64,000 bases of DNA from Mycolicibacterium sp. MU0053 (GTDB lineage: Bacteria > Actinomycetota > Actinomycetes > Mycobacteriales > Mycobacteriaceae). The DNA lies in assembly GCF_963378095.1 (NCBI RefSeq), contig NZ_OY726397.1, positions 2,294,001 to 2,358,000 on the forward strand, read 5' to 3'. The notes under the pieces are model-generated. The model did not search any database. It worked only from the letters and a program-made list of their open reading frames with translations, and had not been told where the DNA came from. Shown here piece by piece: positions 30,399 through 40,211 of the stretch; positions within the stretch are counted from its first letter, which is position 1, and each line of letters begins with the position of its first letter. Position numbers and translations under genes: made by a program.

Positions 30399-31498
30399 CC
30401 GCCGCCGCGCCGGCGGTGGTCGGCAGAATGTCCACCCTCGATCGCTTCCTGTCGGTGTGGATCGGTGCCGCGATGATCGCCGGCCTGCTGCTGGGGCGGT
30501 GGGTTCCCGGTCTGAACACCGTCCTGGAAAGCGTTCAGATCGACGGCATTTCGCTGCCGATTGCACTCGGACTGCTGATCATGATGTATCCGGTGCTGGC
30601 GAAGGTGCGCTACGACCGCCTCGATACCGTCACCGGTGATCGCAAACTGCTGCTGTCGTCGCTCGTGCTCAACTGGGTGTTCGGCCCGGCGTTGATGTTC
30701 GCGCTGGCCTGGCTGCTGCTGCCCGATCTGCCCGAGTACCGGACCGGGCTGATCATCGTCGGGTTGGCGCGGTGCATCGCGATGGTCATCATCTGGAACG
30801 ACCTGGCGTGCGGCGACCGCGAAGCCGCCGCCGTGCTGGTGGCGCTCAACTCGGTCTTCCAGGTCGTCATGTTCGCGGTCCTGGGCTGGTTCTACCTTTC
30901 GGTGCTGCCCGGCTGCCTCGGCCTCGATCAGACCACCATCGACACCTCGCCGTGGCAGATCGCCAAGTCCGTGCTGATCTTCCTCGGCATCCCGCTGATC
31001 GCCGGATACCTGTCCCGGCGGATCGGCGAGCGAGCCAAGGGCCGCGACTGGTACGAGTCGACCTTCTTGCCGCGCATCGGGCCGTGGGCGCTCTACGGCT
31101 TGCTGTTCACCGTCGTGATTCTCTTTGCGCTGCAAGGCGAGCAGATCACCAGTCGCCCCCTCGACGTCGCCCGCATCGCGCTGCCGCTGCTGGCTTACTT
31201 CGCGATCATGTGGGGTGGCGGCTACCTGCTGGGCGCCGCGCTGGGGCTGGGCTACGCCCGGACCACCACCCTGGCCTTCACCGCGGCGGGCAACAACTTC
31301 GAGTTGGCCATCGCGGTCGCCATCGCGACCTACGGCGCGACCTCCGGCCAGGCGCTGGCCACCGTCGTCGGCCCCCTCATCGAGGTGCCGGTGTTGGTCG
31401 CCTTGATTTACGTCTCGCTGGCGTTGCGAAAGCGGTTCCGCGACGCCATTTCATCGAGCCCGCACCCGTCTGCCCCCGAACCTGGAGTCCGCCCATGA
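30395..31498 (+). CDS. acr3: Arsenite efflux permease, ACR3 family
   Basis: 367 residues and ten TM segments. Signatures are STLDRFLSVWIGAAMIAGLLLG at the N-terminus, PVLAKVRYD, GLARCIAMVIIWNDLACGD containing the conserved substrate-binding Cys, and FTAAGNNFELAIAVAIA. It exports arsenite using the proton motive force (established family function). The start overlaps the arsR stop and the stop overlaps the arsC start, both by ATGA. In M. tuberculosis, as I recall, the corresponding permease and arsenate reductase are one fused gene (Rv2643); here they are separate. Confidence 0.96.
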   Translation: MTAAAPAVVGRMSTLDRFLSVWIGAAMIAGLLLGRWVPGLNTVLESVQIDGISLPIALGLLIMMYPVLAKVRYDRLDTVTGDRKLLLSSLVLNWVFGPALMFALAWLLLPDLPEYRTGLIIVGLARCIAMVIIWNDLACGDREAAAVLVALNSVFQVVMFAVLGWFYLSVLPGCLGLDQTTIDTSPWQIAKSVLIFLGIPLIAGYLSRRIGERAKGRDWYESTFLPRIGPWALYGLLFTVVILFALQGEQITSRPLDVARIALPLLAYFAIMWGGGYLLGAALGLGYARTTTLAFTAAGNNFELAIAVAIATYGATSGQALATVVGPLIEVPVLVALIYVSLALRKRFRDAISSSPHPSAPEPGVRP

Positions 31499-32130
31499 CC
31501 GATCTCGCCATCGACCAGCAACTCGCACTGCGCACCGCCGCGACCCGGCTGCACGCCGAGTTCGCCGACACTTTCGGTACTGAAACCATCGAACGATTCC
31601 TGCACTCCTCCTATGACCAATTCGCCAGCCGCGCCACCATTCCCAACTTCCTGCCGCTGCTGGCCGAGCGCTTCGCCCGCCAACGCCTGCAGGCTTTGGC
31701 CCGGGTGGAAGGCAAAGTCAGCGACGGCAGACCCACCGTGCTGTTCCTGTGCACCCATAACGCCGGCCGCTCACAAATGGCCCTGGGTTTCTTCGCCCAC
31801 CTCGCCGGCGACCGCGCTGTGGCCTGGTCGGGCGGGTCCGAACCCGGAAGCGAAATCAACCACGCCGTCATCGCCGCCATGCGTGAGGTCGGCATCGACA
31901 TCACCGGCGAATACCCCAAACCCTGGACCGATGAGATCGTGCAAGCGGCTGATGTTGTGATCACCATGGGATGCGGCGACGCCTGCCCCATCTTCCCCGG
32001 GACCCGTTACGAGAACTGGGACTTGCCCGACCCGGCCGGACAAGACCTTGACACCGTGCGACCCATTCGCGGCATCATCGAGACCCGGGTACGAAATCTG
32101 CTGGCCGACCTGAACGTCGCTGTCGACTAA
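31495..32130 (+). CDS. arsC: Arsenate reductase (low-MW phosphatase type) with N-terminal helical domain
   Basis: 211 residues. The first ~75 residues are a helical extension found in actinobacterial arsenate reductases (ETIERFLHSSYDQFA). The LMW-PTP-like domain starts at TVLFLCTHNAGRSQMA (Cys-x5-Arg loop), with ITMGCGDACPIFPG supplying further cysteines and WDLPDPAGQ the acid loop. In mycobacteria this type couples to mycothiol/mycoredoxin or thioredoxin, and the mycothiol gene mshC is nearby in this genome. It reduces arsenate to the arsenite exported by Acr3. Its stop overlaps the convergent CDF gene (CTAA). Confidence 0.95.
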   Translation: MTDLAIDQQLALRTAATRLHAEFADTFGTETIERFLHSSYDQFASRATIPNFLPLLAERFARQRLQALARVEGKVSDGRPTVLFLCTHNAGRSQMALGFFAHLAGDRAVAWSGGSEPGSEINHAVIAAMREVGIDITGEYPKPWTDEIVQAADVVITMGCGDACPIFPGTRYENWDLPDPAGQDLDTVRPIRGIIETRVRNLLADLNVAVD

Positions 32131-32744
32131 CCGCAGCAGTGCTGACCGCGCCAGGCCTCCACGCCCTCGCGGGCGGCGACCGCGGCGATCACCAGTGCCG
32201 CAACGGAATCGCTCCACCACCAGCCGAACAGGCTGTTGAGCGCCAGGCCGGCCAGCAGGACCGCCGACAGGTACGTGCACAACAACGTCTGTTTGGAATC
32301 GGCGACCGCCGACAACGATCCCAGCTCCCGGCCGGCGCGGCGCTGCAGCCACGACAGCACCGGCATGATCGCCAGACTCAGGGCGGCCAGAACGATGCCG
32401 ATCGTCGAATGTCGTGGCGGCTCGCCGACGCCGACCAACGACTGCACCGCGTCGACGGTGACATAGGCGGCCAGCGCGAAGAACGAAAATGCGATCACCC
32501 GCAGCGCCGTCTTCTCCCGCGACTCGTGATCGCGCCCGGCGAACTGCCACGCCACCGCGGCCGCCGAGGACACCTCGATCACCGAGTCCAACCCGAAGCC
32601 GATCAACGCGGTCGAGCCGACCCGTGCACCCTCCGGGATCGCCACCGCGGCCTCGATGATGTTGTAGGTGATGGTCGCGGCGACGAACCAGCGGATGCGC
32701 CGGGTCAGTAGCTGTCGCCTCGCCAGGTCCAACTCGGCCGCCAT
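32127..32744 (-). CDS. Cation diffusion facilitator-like membrane transporter
   Basis: 205 residues and about five to six TM segments. LIGFGLDSVIEVSSAAAVAW and WWSDSVAALVIAA are paired D-containing TM motifs resembling the metal site of CDF proteins. It lacks the C-terminal cytoplasmic domain and ends in QHCCG, a likely metal-binding Cys pair. ATG 32744 overlaps the stop of the upstream regulator (TGATG). The frame extending to 33098 is a shadow of that regulator. Cotranscription with a CmtR-like sensor suggests efflux of Cd, Pb or a similar divalent metal. Confidence 0.82.
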   Translation of the reverse strand: MAAELDLARRQLLTRRIRWFVAATITYNIIEAAVAIPEGARVGSTALIGFGLDSVIEVSSAAAVAWQFAGRDHESREKTALRVIAFSFFALAAYVTVDAVQSLVGVGEPPRHSTIGIVLAALSLAIMPVLSWLQRRAGRELGSLSAVADSKQTLLCTYLSAVLLAGLALNSLFGWWWSDSVAALVIAAVAAREGVEAWRGQHCCG

Positions 32745-33091
32745 CAGCAGCACCCGTCCCCGGTGCCGATCGAACAGCAGCACTCCGGATCCACCGTCAG
32801 GACCAACCCAACGAGGTCGTCGAGGGCTTTGGCGATCCGGGCGTCGGCCAACTCGTAACGAGACCGGCGCCCCTCCGGCACCGCGACCACCAATCCACAA
32901 CCGCGAAGGCAGGCAAGGTGATTCGACACAATCTGACGAGACACGCCGATTTCGTCCGCCAGATCGGACGGGTAACGCGAGGCCGTCCGCAGCGACATCA
33001 AGATCTGGGCCCGCGTGGTATCGGATAGGGCATAGCCGAACCGGGCCAACGCGTCGCGATGCATCACCGGCACTGTTTGCATGCCGGCCAT
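32744..33091 (-). CDS. CmtR-like ArsR family metal sensor
   Basis: 115 residues from ATG 33091. ATG 33082 and ATG 33064 (MHRDALARFG) are alternatives, and the last aligns best with M. tuberculosis CmtR as I recall it. Core: SDTTRAQILMSL, recognition helix SRQIVSNHLACLRGCGLV with Cys residues at CmtR-like positions (CLRGCG), and a Cys-rich tail DPECCCS...GCC. CmtR senses Cd(II)/Pb(II) through such cysteines. It precedes the CDF transporter with a one-base overlap, so it is probably an autoregulated efflux operon. Confidence 0.9.
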   Translation of the reverse strand: MAGMQTVPVMHRDALARFGYALSDTTRAQILMSLRTASRYPSDLADEIGVSRQIVSNHLACLRGCGLVVAVPEGRRSRYELADARIAKALDDLVGLVLTVDPECCCSIGTGDGCC

Positions 33092-33102
33092 AATACATAT
33101 CT

Positions 33103-33116
33103 TTCTGAATTCAGAA
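33103..33116. promoter_or_regulatory. Perfect 14-bp palindrome upstream of the CmtR-like gene
   Basis: TTCTGAATTCAGAA is a perfect palindrome 12 bases upstream of ATG 33091. On the minus strand it is followed by TATTAT (33097-33092), a possible -10. If that is the -10, transcription starts near 33082 and translation could begin leaderless at the ATG there. It is a probable operator for the CmtR-like repressor. Confidence 0.6.
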
Positions 33117-33126
33117 CATTATGGAT

Positions 33127-33897
33127 CTAGCGCGGCTGCACCAACAGCGTCTGCGCCGAGGTGCCGATGAAACCGGAGTGGTCAAAGATCTCGGCCGTGG
33201 TCACGCCGAGGCCGTCGGGGCCGATGGAGCCGCGGGCCCGCACCGCGAACTCGTCACCGGTCGGCAGCCGATGCAGATGCACCGTGGTGTCGGTGTTCAT
33301 GAAGATGAACTCCTCGGGGTTCAGCGCCGAGCCGATGCCGTTGGCCGAGTCGACCACCATGGCCAGTCGCTGCAGGGCCGTGGTGGGCTCGTCGTCCACC
33401 AAGGCGACTGTCGGTCGCAGCCAGAAGATCCGGGCGCCGGCCTCGTCCTGCTGACGCTGCCAGGCCACCGACTCCAAGTAGCCCGGGGCGTCCCACCAGA
33501 ACTCCGGCAGCGGTATCGCCTCGTTGCGGACCAGCGGGGGATACCGGTCCGACGCCCCCGCGGAGGTATCGCTGGTGGCCAACGCCCACGCCGACACCCG
33601 GGCCACCGGTCGATCCGGATCGGCCACCGGTGCCATCTCCGCACAGACCAGGCTGATGCGCTTACCGGGACGCGGAACGAAGGTCCGGACCGTCAGCGGT
33701 ACCACCGGGATCGCGCCGAGGATGTCGAGAACCAACCGCCCGATTCGCAGGCCCGAACCCTCGAGGTGGTGTTCGATTTCCCGGGTCAACAGTGCCAGCG
33801 GGGGAGAGCCGTGTTGGATTTCGGGGGTCCAGTTGCTGCGTGTCAGGTCGGTCGACTCGTAGGAGTCCGGCGACACCCGCCGGTAGTAGCAGGTCAC
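33127..33897 (-). CDS. Acyl-CoA thioesterase-like (double hotdog) protein
   Basis: 256 residues from GTG 33897, which overlaps the stop of the RecB-like gene (GTGA). The sequence YRRVSPDSYESTDLTRSNW, IQHGSPPLALLTREIEHH and NTDTTVHLHRLPTGDEFAVRAR, with the final GTSAQTLLVQPR, is the layout of TesB-like double-hotdog proteins of mycobacteria. A D/N-containing active-site strand is plausible, but catalysis is not proven. The extra frame upstream belongs to the nuclease gene's shadow. Confidence 0.83.
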   Translation of the reverse strand: MTCYYRRVSPDSYESTDLTRSNWTPEIQHGSPPLALLTREIEHHLEGSGLRIGRLVLDILGAIPVVPLTVRTFVPRPGKRISLVCAEMAPVADPDRPVARVSAWALATSDTSAGASDRYPPLVRNEAIPLPEFWWDAPGYLESVAWQRQQDEAGARIFWLRPTVALVDDEPTTALQRLAMVVDSANGIGSALNPEEFIFMNTDTTVHLHRLPTGDEFAVRARGSIGPDGLGVTTAEIFDHSGFIGTSAQTLLVQPR

Positions 33898-34703
33898 GCG
33901 GCCACCACCGGCCAGCCGGGGTACGGCGGCGGCGTGCCGCCGAAGGCCGGACAGTGCGCCTGATGGCTGCACCAGTTGCAGAGCCGCGACGGCTTCGGCG
34001 GGAAATCGCCCGTCGCACCGGCTGATTGAATGGCACGCCACATCGCGATCAGCGTCTTCTCGAAGCGCAGCAGTTCCTCGCGGTCGGGCGTGTAGTCCAG
34101 CACTTGGCCATCAGCCAGATATACCAGTCGCAGCCGCGCGGCCAGCACCCCCCGCGATCGCAGCAGCGCGATCGCGTAGAACTTCATCTGGAACATGGCC
34201 TTGGCCTCGGCGAAGCCGCGGGCCTCCGGCGGGGCCTTGCCGGTCTTGTAGTCCACGACGCGCACTTCGCCGGTGGCGGCGACGTCGATCCGGTCGATGA
34301 ACCCCCGCAACAGGGTCCCGTCGTCGAGTTCGACCTCGACGCGTTGTTCGCAGGAATCCGGATCGAAGCGGGTGGGATCCTCCAGCCGGTAGTACCCCGA
34401 CAGCAGCGCCTGCGCCTCGGCCAGCAACTGCTCGCGTTGCTCGGCGCCGAACGCCTCGGCGAATTCGGGCTCCTCGGCCGCCAACAGCTCCCAGGCGGGC
34501 TGGACCAGCGCGAGCGCGGTCTGCGGATCGCGTTGCGGTGCCGGCAGCGCGTAGAGCTGTTCCAGGGCCGTGTGCACGACCGATCCGCGCGCCTGGGCGG
34601 CCGAGGGTGGCTCCGGCAGCCGGTCGATGGCCCGGAAGCGGTACAGCAGCGGGCACTGCTTGAAGTCGGCTGCCCGCGATGGTGACAGAGCGGGACGGTG
34701 CAT
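33894..34703 (-). CDS. RecB-family PD-(D/E)XK nuclease (Rv2119-like), Fe-S type
   Basis: 269 residues from ATG 34703. It begins LSPSRAADFKQCPLLYRFRAIDRLPEPP, the PDDEXK_1 start, then GSVVHTALEQLY. The catalytic core is GFIDRIDV and VRVVDYKTGK (D, and D-Y-K). A C-terminal cluster CNWCSHQAHC, together with the N-terminal C in QCPLLY, gives the four cysteines of Cas4/AddB-type [4Fe-4S] nucleases. It stands alone rather than fused to a helicase. It is divergent from trmI. The role is presumably in DNA processing; the partner is unknown. Confidence 0.88.
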   Translation of the reverse strand: MHRPALSPSRAADFKQCPLLYRFRAIDRLPEPPSAAQARGSVVHTALEQLYALPAPQRDPQTALALVQPAWELLAAEEPEFAEAFGAEQREQLLAEAQALLSGYYRLEDPTRFDPDSCEQRVEVELDDGTLLRGFIDRIDVAATGEVRVVDYKTGKAPPEARGFAEAKAMFQMKFYAIALLRSRGVLAARLRLVYLADGQVLDYTPDREELLRFEKTLIAMWRAIQSAGATGDFPPKPSRLCNWCSHQAHCPAFGGTPPPYPGWPVVAA

Positions 34704-34751
34704 ACCCCGCAGCCTATGCATCGGCACTGACAAGGCATGGCAGGCTGATGA

Positions 34752-35597
<846 letters not shown>

Positions 35598-35598
35598 G

Positions 35599-35892
35599 TC
35601 AGTCGTCGCTGCGGGTGAGACCGCGGCGCGTCGACAGCAACTCGATCTCGGGACGCGCGGCCACCAGCCGTTCGGCGGCGTCCAGCACGTCCACTACGTG
35701 TGCCCGGTCGCCGGCCACGGTCGAGATCCCGATGCCGGCCCGACGGTGCAGCTCAGCCGAGCCGGTCTCGCCCGCGGCGACGGCGAATTTGCGGCGCAGT
35801 TCGGCCACGATGGGCCGGACCACCGAGCGTTTCTCTTTCAGCGAACGCACGTCGCCGAGCAGGACATCGAACTCGAGCCAGCCGATCCACAT
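35599..35892 (-). CDS. DUF503 family protein (Rv2117-like)
   Basis: 97 residues from ATG 35892. MWIGWLEFDVLLGDVRSLKEKRSVVRPIVAEL is the family signature strand-helix unit, split here only by the start context. The ferredoxin-like fold is shared with YlxP, which is thought to be linked to ribosomes. It follows lppK by five bases on the same strand. The function in mycobacteria is unknown. Confidence 0.88.
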   Translation of the reverse strand: MWIGWLEFDVLLGDVRSLKEKRSVVRPIVAELRRKFAVAAGETGSAELHRRAGIGISTVAGDRAHVVDVLDAAERLVAARPEIELLSTRRGLTRSDD

Positions 35893-35897
35893 GCCGC

Positions 35898-36425
35898 TCA
35901 ACCGGGTGGCCCGGGCGCCTGTGTGGCCTGGCCGCCGAAGGCCAGCAGCAGTTCGGCGGTGTCGCGGGTCAGCTGCCAGCCGCCCGCGGTCGGTTGGAAT
36001 TCCATCGGGAAGGTCAGCGGTCCGGACTCGGGCCGGACGGGCGTGGCGGTCACCGTCGCCCACACATTGCCCGGCTCGGTCTCGGACCAGGCCAGATCGC
36101 TGGCGGTGAAGGTGACTGGCAACAGGTGATTGTCGGCCAGCGCCTTGGTGAAGTCGTCGAGGACGTCGGTTTGAGCTGCGGTCGCGCCCTCGACGAGCGC
36201 AAGCTTCTCCGAACCGGGCACGGCCGGATCGGCCAAGCGGGCGAGCACGTCGGTCAACGCCGCCGCGTCGGGCAGCGGCGTGGCCGGGGCAGCCGGCTGC
36301 GCCGTGCTGGTCGCAGTGGTCGGGACGCGGGCCGGCTCGGCGGTGTCCTGCGAGCACCCCGACAGCCCGAACGCCGCCACGAAAATCGTGGCGGCGCTCA
36401 GGACTGCGGAGAAGCGGTTGTTCAA
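35898..36425 (-). CDS. lppK: Lipoprotein LppK (MTB12-like domain)
   Basis: 175 residues started at TTG 36425, one base after the stop of the upstream gene. The signal peptide ends in the canonical lipobox LSGC with Cys at about residue 24. A Thr/Ala/Pro linker precedes a ~120-residue domain with LVEGATAAQ, LLPVTFTASDLAW and GGWQLTRDTAELLLAFGG. This domain clearly resembles that of the neighbouring secreted protein, so the two are tandem paralogues. I recall LppK as Rv2116. It is anchored outside the membrane; the function is unknown. Confidence 0.82.
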   Translation of the reverse strand: MNNRFSAVLSAATIFVAAFGLSGCSQDTAEPARVPTTATSTAQPAAPATPLPDAAALTDVLARLADPAVPGSEKLALVEGATAAQTDVLDDFTKALADNHLLPVTFTASDLAWSETEPGNVWATVTATPVRPESGPLTFPMEFQPTAGGWQLTRDTAELLLAFGGQATQAPGPPG

Positions 36426-36426
36426 C

Positions 36427-36924
36427 TCATCCGGCGAACATGGACAGCACCTGCGAGGCCGAACCCCGCGAGAGCTTCCAGCCGCCCTGGTTGACGAACG
36501 TGATGTTCTGCGTGGTGGATGCCATACCGGGCCCGGAGGCCGTGACGTTGGCGGTGGCCGCGCCCGGTCCGGCCGGTGCGATGTCGGCAATCGTGAAGTT
36601 CAGCGGCAGCAGGCCCTTGGCGACGGCGTTCTTCATCAGCCGGTCGGCGGTCTTGCCTTCGATGATCCCGATGCCACCCTCGACCAAGTAGCCCTTGCTG
36701 CCGAACGGCACACCCGGATTGGCCAGACCATTGAGCACGCCGTACAGGTCGCTGTCGGTCGGAACCGCGGCCGCGGGGTTCTGCGGCAGCGGCGCGCCGA
36801 AGACGGCGAGCTGAGCCTGCGGCGCCGGAGCGCTGGCTGAAATGGAAGTCACACCCGCGGCTGCGGCGCCGGCGATAACCGCGGCACCCGCAATGGCTGC
36901 CACGCCTGTGGCTAGGAATTTCAT
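36427..36924 (-). CDS. Secreted low-molecular-weight antigen MTB12-like protein
   Basis: 165 residues from ATG 36924, which has an AAAGGA Shine-Dalgarno just upstream. A signal peptide (MKFLATGVAAIAGAAVIAGA, cleaved near residue 30) has no lipobox Cys. The mature part has GLANPGVP, LVEGGIGII, LLPLNFTIADIAPAGPG and GGWKLSRGSASQVLSMFAG, which align with LppK next door and with the MTB12/CFP-2 antigen family. It is secreted or periplasmic. It is likely cotranscribed with lppK and DUF503. Confidence 0.82.
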   Translation of the reverse strand: MKFLATGVAAIAGAAVIAGAAAAGVTSISASAPAPQAQLAVFGAPLPQNPAAAVPTDSDLYGVLNGLANPGVPFGSKGYLVEGGIGIIEGKTADRLMKNAVAKGLLPLNFTIADIAPAGPGAATANVTASGPGMASTTQNITFVNQGGWKLSRGSASQVLSMFAG

Positions 36925-37075
36925 GGTCAAGGCGTCCTTTCGTTGCCGACTCAATCAGCAGAGGCTAACAGTGGGTACTGGTGTGTCGAATGGCTACACC
37001 ACACACAAAGGCTGAATCGCCGGTAGCGTTGAAGTTGTTACTGCGCCAACTTTCGGTGCGGGAGAGGAGCGCAAC

Positions 37076-38917
37076 ATGAGTGAGTCGGAGCGTTCAGAAG
37101 AATACTCGGACGGCGTCGGCATGGGCATGTCCAGCGAGGATGCCGCCGAGCTCGAGCAGCTGCGGCGGGAAGCCGCGGTGCTGCGCGAGCAGTTGGCCGA
37201 GGCCGCGGGCAACCTCGGAAGCGCCCGCAGCGCACGCGATGTGCATCAACTCGAGGCCCGGATCGACTCGCTCGCCACGCGCAACGCGAAATTGATGGAA
37301 ACTCTTAAAGAAGCCCGTCAGCAACTCCTCGCCCTGCGCGAAGAGGTGGACCGGCTGGGGCAGCCGCCCAGCGGTTACGGCGTGGTCCTCGACGTGGCCG
37401 ACGACGAGACCGTCGACGTGTTCACCTCGGGCCGCAAGATGCGTCTGACGGTCTCGCCGAATATCGACGTCAACACCCTGAAGAAGGGCCAGACCGTCCG
37501 CCTCAACGAGGCGCTGACCGTCGTCGAGGCCGGCAACTTCGAATCCGTCGGCGAGATCAGTTCGCTGCGCGAGATCCTGGCCGACGGCAAGCGCGCCCTG
37601 GTGGTGGGGCATGCCGACGAGGAGCGCATCGTGTGGCTGGCCGAGCCGCTGATCGCCGCCAACGACCTGCCCACCGAGGTCGCCGAATCGCTGACCGCGG
37701 CCGAGTTAGAGCTGCGGCCCCGCAAGCTCCGGCCCGGGGATTCGCTGCTGGTCGACACCAAGGCAGGCTACGCCTTCGAGCGCATTCCCAAGGCCGAGGT
37801 CGAGGACCTGGTGCTCGAGGAGGTGCCGGATGTCAGCTATCACGACATCGGTGGCCTGACCCGGCAGATCGAGCAGATCCGCGATGCCGTGGAACTGCCG
37901 TTCCTGCACAAGGATCTCTACCGCGAGTACTCGCTGCGCCCGCCCAAGGGTGTGCTGCTCTACGGTCCGCCCGGCTGCGGTAAGACGTTGATTGCCAAGG
38001 CCGTGGCCAATTCGCTGGCCAAGAAGATGGCCGAGTTGCGGGGCGAGGAATCCCGGGAGGCCAAGTCGTACTTCCTCAACATCAAGGGCCCCGAGCTGCT
38101 GAACAAGTTCGTCGGTGAGACCGAGCGTCACATCCGGCTGATCTTCCAGCGGGCCCGCGAGAAGGCCTCCGAGGGCACTCCCGTGATCGTGTTCTTCGAC
38201 GAGATGGACTCGATCTTCCGCACCCGCGGCACCGGCGTGAGCTCGGACGTGGAGACCACGGTGGTCCCGCAGTTGCTCAGCGAGATCGACGGCGTCGAGG
38301 GGCTCGAGAACGTCATCGTGATCGGCGCGTCCAACCGCGAGGACATGATCGATCCGGCGATCCTGCGGCCGGGTCGGCTCGACGTCAAGATCAAGATCGA
38401 ACGTCCCGATGCCGAGTCGGCCCAGGACATCTTCAGCAAGTACCTGACCGAGGCCCTGCCGATCCACGCCGACGACCTCGCCGAGTTCTCCGGCGACCGG
38501 TCGCTGACGATCAAGGCGATGATCGAGAAGGTCGTCGACCGGATGTACGCCGAGATCGACGACAACCGGTTCCTGGAAGTCACCTACGCCAACGGTGACA
38601 AGGAAGTCATGTACTTCAAGGACTTCAACTCCGGGGCAATGATCCAGAACGTGGTGGACCGGGCGAAGAAGAACGCGATCAAGGCGGTGCTGGAGACCGG
38701 TCAGAAGGGTCTACGGATCCAGCATCTGCTGGACTCGATCGTCGACGAGTTCGCCGAGAACGAGGACCTGCCCAACACCACCAATCCCGATGACTGGGCC
38801 CGGATCTCGGGCAAGAAGGGCGAGCGGATCGTGTACATCCGCACCCTGGTCACCGGCAAGAGCAGCAGTGCCAACCGGGCGATCGACACCGAGAGCAACC
38901 TGGGGCAGTACCTCTAG
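37076..38917 (+). CDS. mpa: Mycobacterial proteasome ATPase Mpa (ARC)
   Basis: 613 residues. An N-terminal coiled coil at about 18-95 ([15 protein letters not shown]) binds Pup. Two OB domains lie at about 100-240, then the AAA+ module with Walker A GPPGCGKT (297-304), Walker [11 protein letters not shown] and the second region of homology [17 protein letters not shown]. The C-terminus ends GQYL, with the penultimate Tyr that docks into the 20S core. It unfolds pupylated proteins and feeds them to PrcBA. Start ATG 37076 follows GGAGAGGAG. Confidence 0.98.
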   Translation: MSESERSEEYSDGVGMGMSSEDAAELEQLRREAAVLREQLAEAAGNLGSARSARDVHQLEARIDSLATRNAKLMETLKEARQQLLALREEVDRLGQPPSGYGVVLDVADDETVDVFTSGRKMRLTVSPNIDVNTLKKGQTVRLNEALTVVEAGNFESVGEISSLREILADGKRALVVGHADEERIVWLAEPLIAANDLPTEVAESLTAAELELRPRKLRPGDSLLVDTKAGYAFERIPKAEVEDLVLEEVPDVSYHDIGGLTRQIEQIRDAVELPFLHKDLYREYSLRPPKGVLLYGPPGCGKTLIAKAVANSLAKKMAELRGEESREAKSYFLNIKGPELLNKFVGETERHIRLIFQRAREKASEGTPVIVFFDEMDSIFRTRGTGVSSDVETTVVPQLLSEIDGVEGLENVIVIGASNREDMIDPAILRPGRLDVKIKIERPDAESAQDIFSKYLTEALPIHADDLAEFSGDRSLTIKAMIEKVVDRMYAEIDDNRFLEVTYANGDKEVMYFKDFNSGAMIQNVVDRAKKNAIKAVLETGQKGLRIQHLLDSIVDEFAENEDLPNTTNPDDWARISGKKGERIVYIRTLVTGKSSSANRAIDTESNLGQYL

Positions 38918-40059
38918 GTGGCCGTGTAGGTCCGGTAGCGGTCCCGCGCCACCAGGGTCAGCCGCAGGTCGTCGATCAGTGGGTCGAGAAACTGCGCGCG
39001 ATATTCGGCGTCACCGACGGCGCGGGCCGCGAGGTACATGAACGTCAACGCGGTCAAGAACATGGTGACCTGGATCAGGGCGTCCGGTATAGGCAGCGTC
39101 ATGCCGAGCACCTTGCCGTCGGAGGGCCCGCCGTGGGTCCACGCGGCCAACAGTTCCGGACTGATCAGGATCAGACCGAACACGCAGAAGATCATCCCGG
39201 TGGCCACCGCGACGGTGAGCACCTGAACCAACTGCGACAACGCCACCACGTAGACCACGTTGAACCGTTCCGGCCCGGACAGCGGTACGCGACGCGGCCG
39301 GTCCGGCAGGTTCTCGAACGGCGTGCCCGCCAAGGCCTTTGCGTCTTCGGCGCTCTTGGCGGCGGGTTCGAGGATGGGCCGGACCCGGTTCAGGGTGTTC
39401 GACACGAGGAACACCGCCGCGATGGCGAACAGGAACAGCAGCGCGAACCAGAGGCGGGCCCGACTGATCGTGGACGCCATGGTCCACACCGGTGAGTTGA
39501 AGAACACCAGCACGGTCAGCAGCATCACCGGCAGCGCCCGCACCACCAGCGCGCCGATCGAGGCGAGATTGGCCAGGGTCATGCGGCCGGCCCAGCCCAC
39601 GAAAGCGCCCACCCCCGTTGCCGTGCACAGCAATATCACCGCGATGACCACCGCGTCGAGCGCGATGTCGAAGAACACCAGCGCGGACGGCCCGCCGAAG
39701 ACCGCGCCGAGTATCGCGGCACCCACCGCAACCGCGGAGGCGACGCCGCGCCACCGCGCGGGCTCGATGCGGTTCACCAGCCAGCCCGCGAGGGCCGCGG
39801 CCGGCAGCACGGCGACGACGACGAACAGGACGAACCATTCGGTGCGCGTGGGTGACCCGTCGATGTCGATGGTGTGTTGACCCGTGACGGCCACGATGAG
39901 GATCGACGACGCCATCATGACGCCGAACGCGGCGAGCGCGGGCGCCGATCGGGACCACACCCGACGCACCAGGGTGCCGGGCCGCAGCACGTAGGGCAGG
40001 CCGTGGCGCAGGAACCACCGTTCGACGGCGACGCGCTGGGCGGCCTCCGTGGCGGGCAT
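38914..40059 (-). CDS. Conserved integral membrane protein in the proteasome locus (Rv2113-like)
   Basis: 381 residues from ATG 40059; an ATG at 40143 would add 28 residues. There are about nine hydrophobic segments, for example [39 protein letters not shown], and [14 protein letters not shown] cytoplasmic loop near 240-270 carries [16 protein letters not shown]. No transporter or enzyme motif is recognised. It sits between mpa and dop in the opposite direction and shares a CTAG double stop with mpa, as its homologue does within the same locus of M. tuberculosis. The function is unknown. Confidence 0.8.
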   Translation of the reverse strand: MPATEAAQRVAVERWFLRHGLPYVLRPGTLVRRVWSRSAPALAAFGVMMASSILIVAVTGQHTIDIDGSPTRTEWFVLFVVVAVLPAAALAGWLVNRIEPARWRGVASAVAVGAAILGAVFGGPSALVFFDIALDAVVIAVILLCTATGVGAFVGWAGRMTLANLASIGALVVRALPVMLLTVLVFFNSPVWTMASTISRARLWFALLFLFAIAAVFLVSNTLNRVRPILEPAAKSAEDAKALAGTPFENLPDRPRRVPLSGPERFNVVYVVALSQLVQVLTVAVATGMIFCVFGLILISPELLAAWTHGGPSDGKVLGMTLPIPDALIQVTMFLTALTFMYLAARAVGDAEYRAQFLDPLIDDLRLTLVARDRYRTYTAT

Positions 40060-40211
40060 CAGCGGCGTCCGGGGAGCGCGAAGTCGGTGGTCATCTCGCC
40101 GTTCACTCCACCCTGTCCGGCCGGACAGCGCAAGCATCGACACGGTTGGCGGGTGGGGGTGCTGCGCGGCCTCGTTCCGCGGCCGCTGCGCGGCCCTCTA
40201 GGCTGGGCCTT

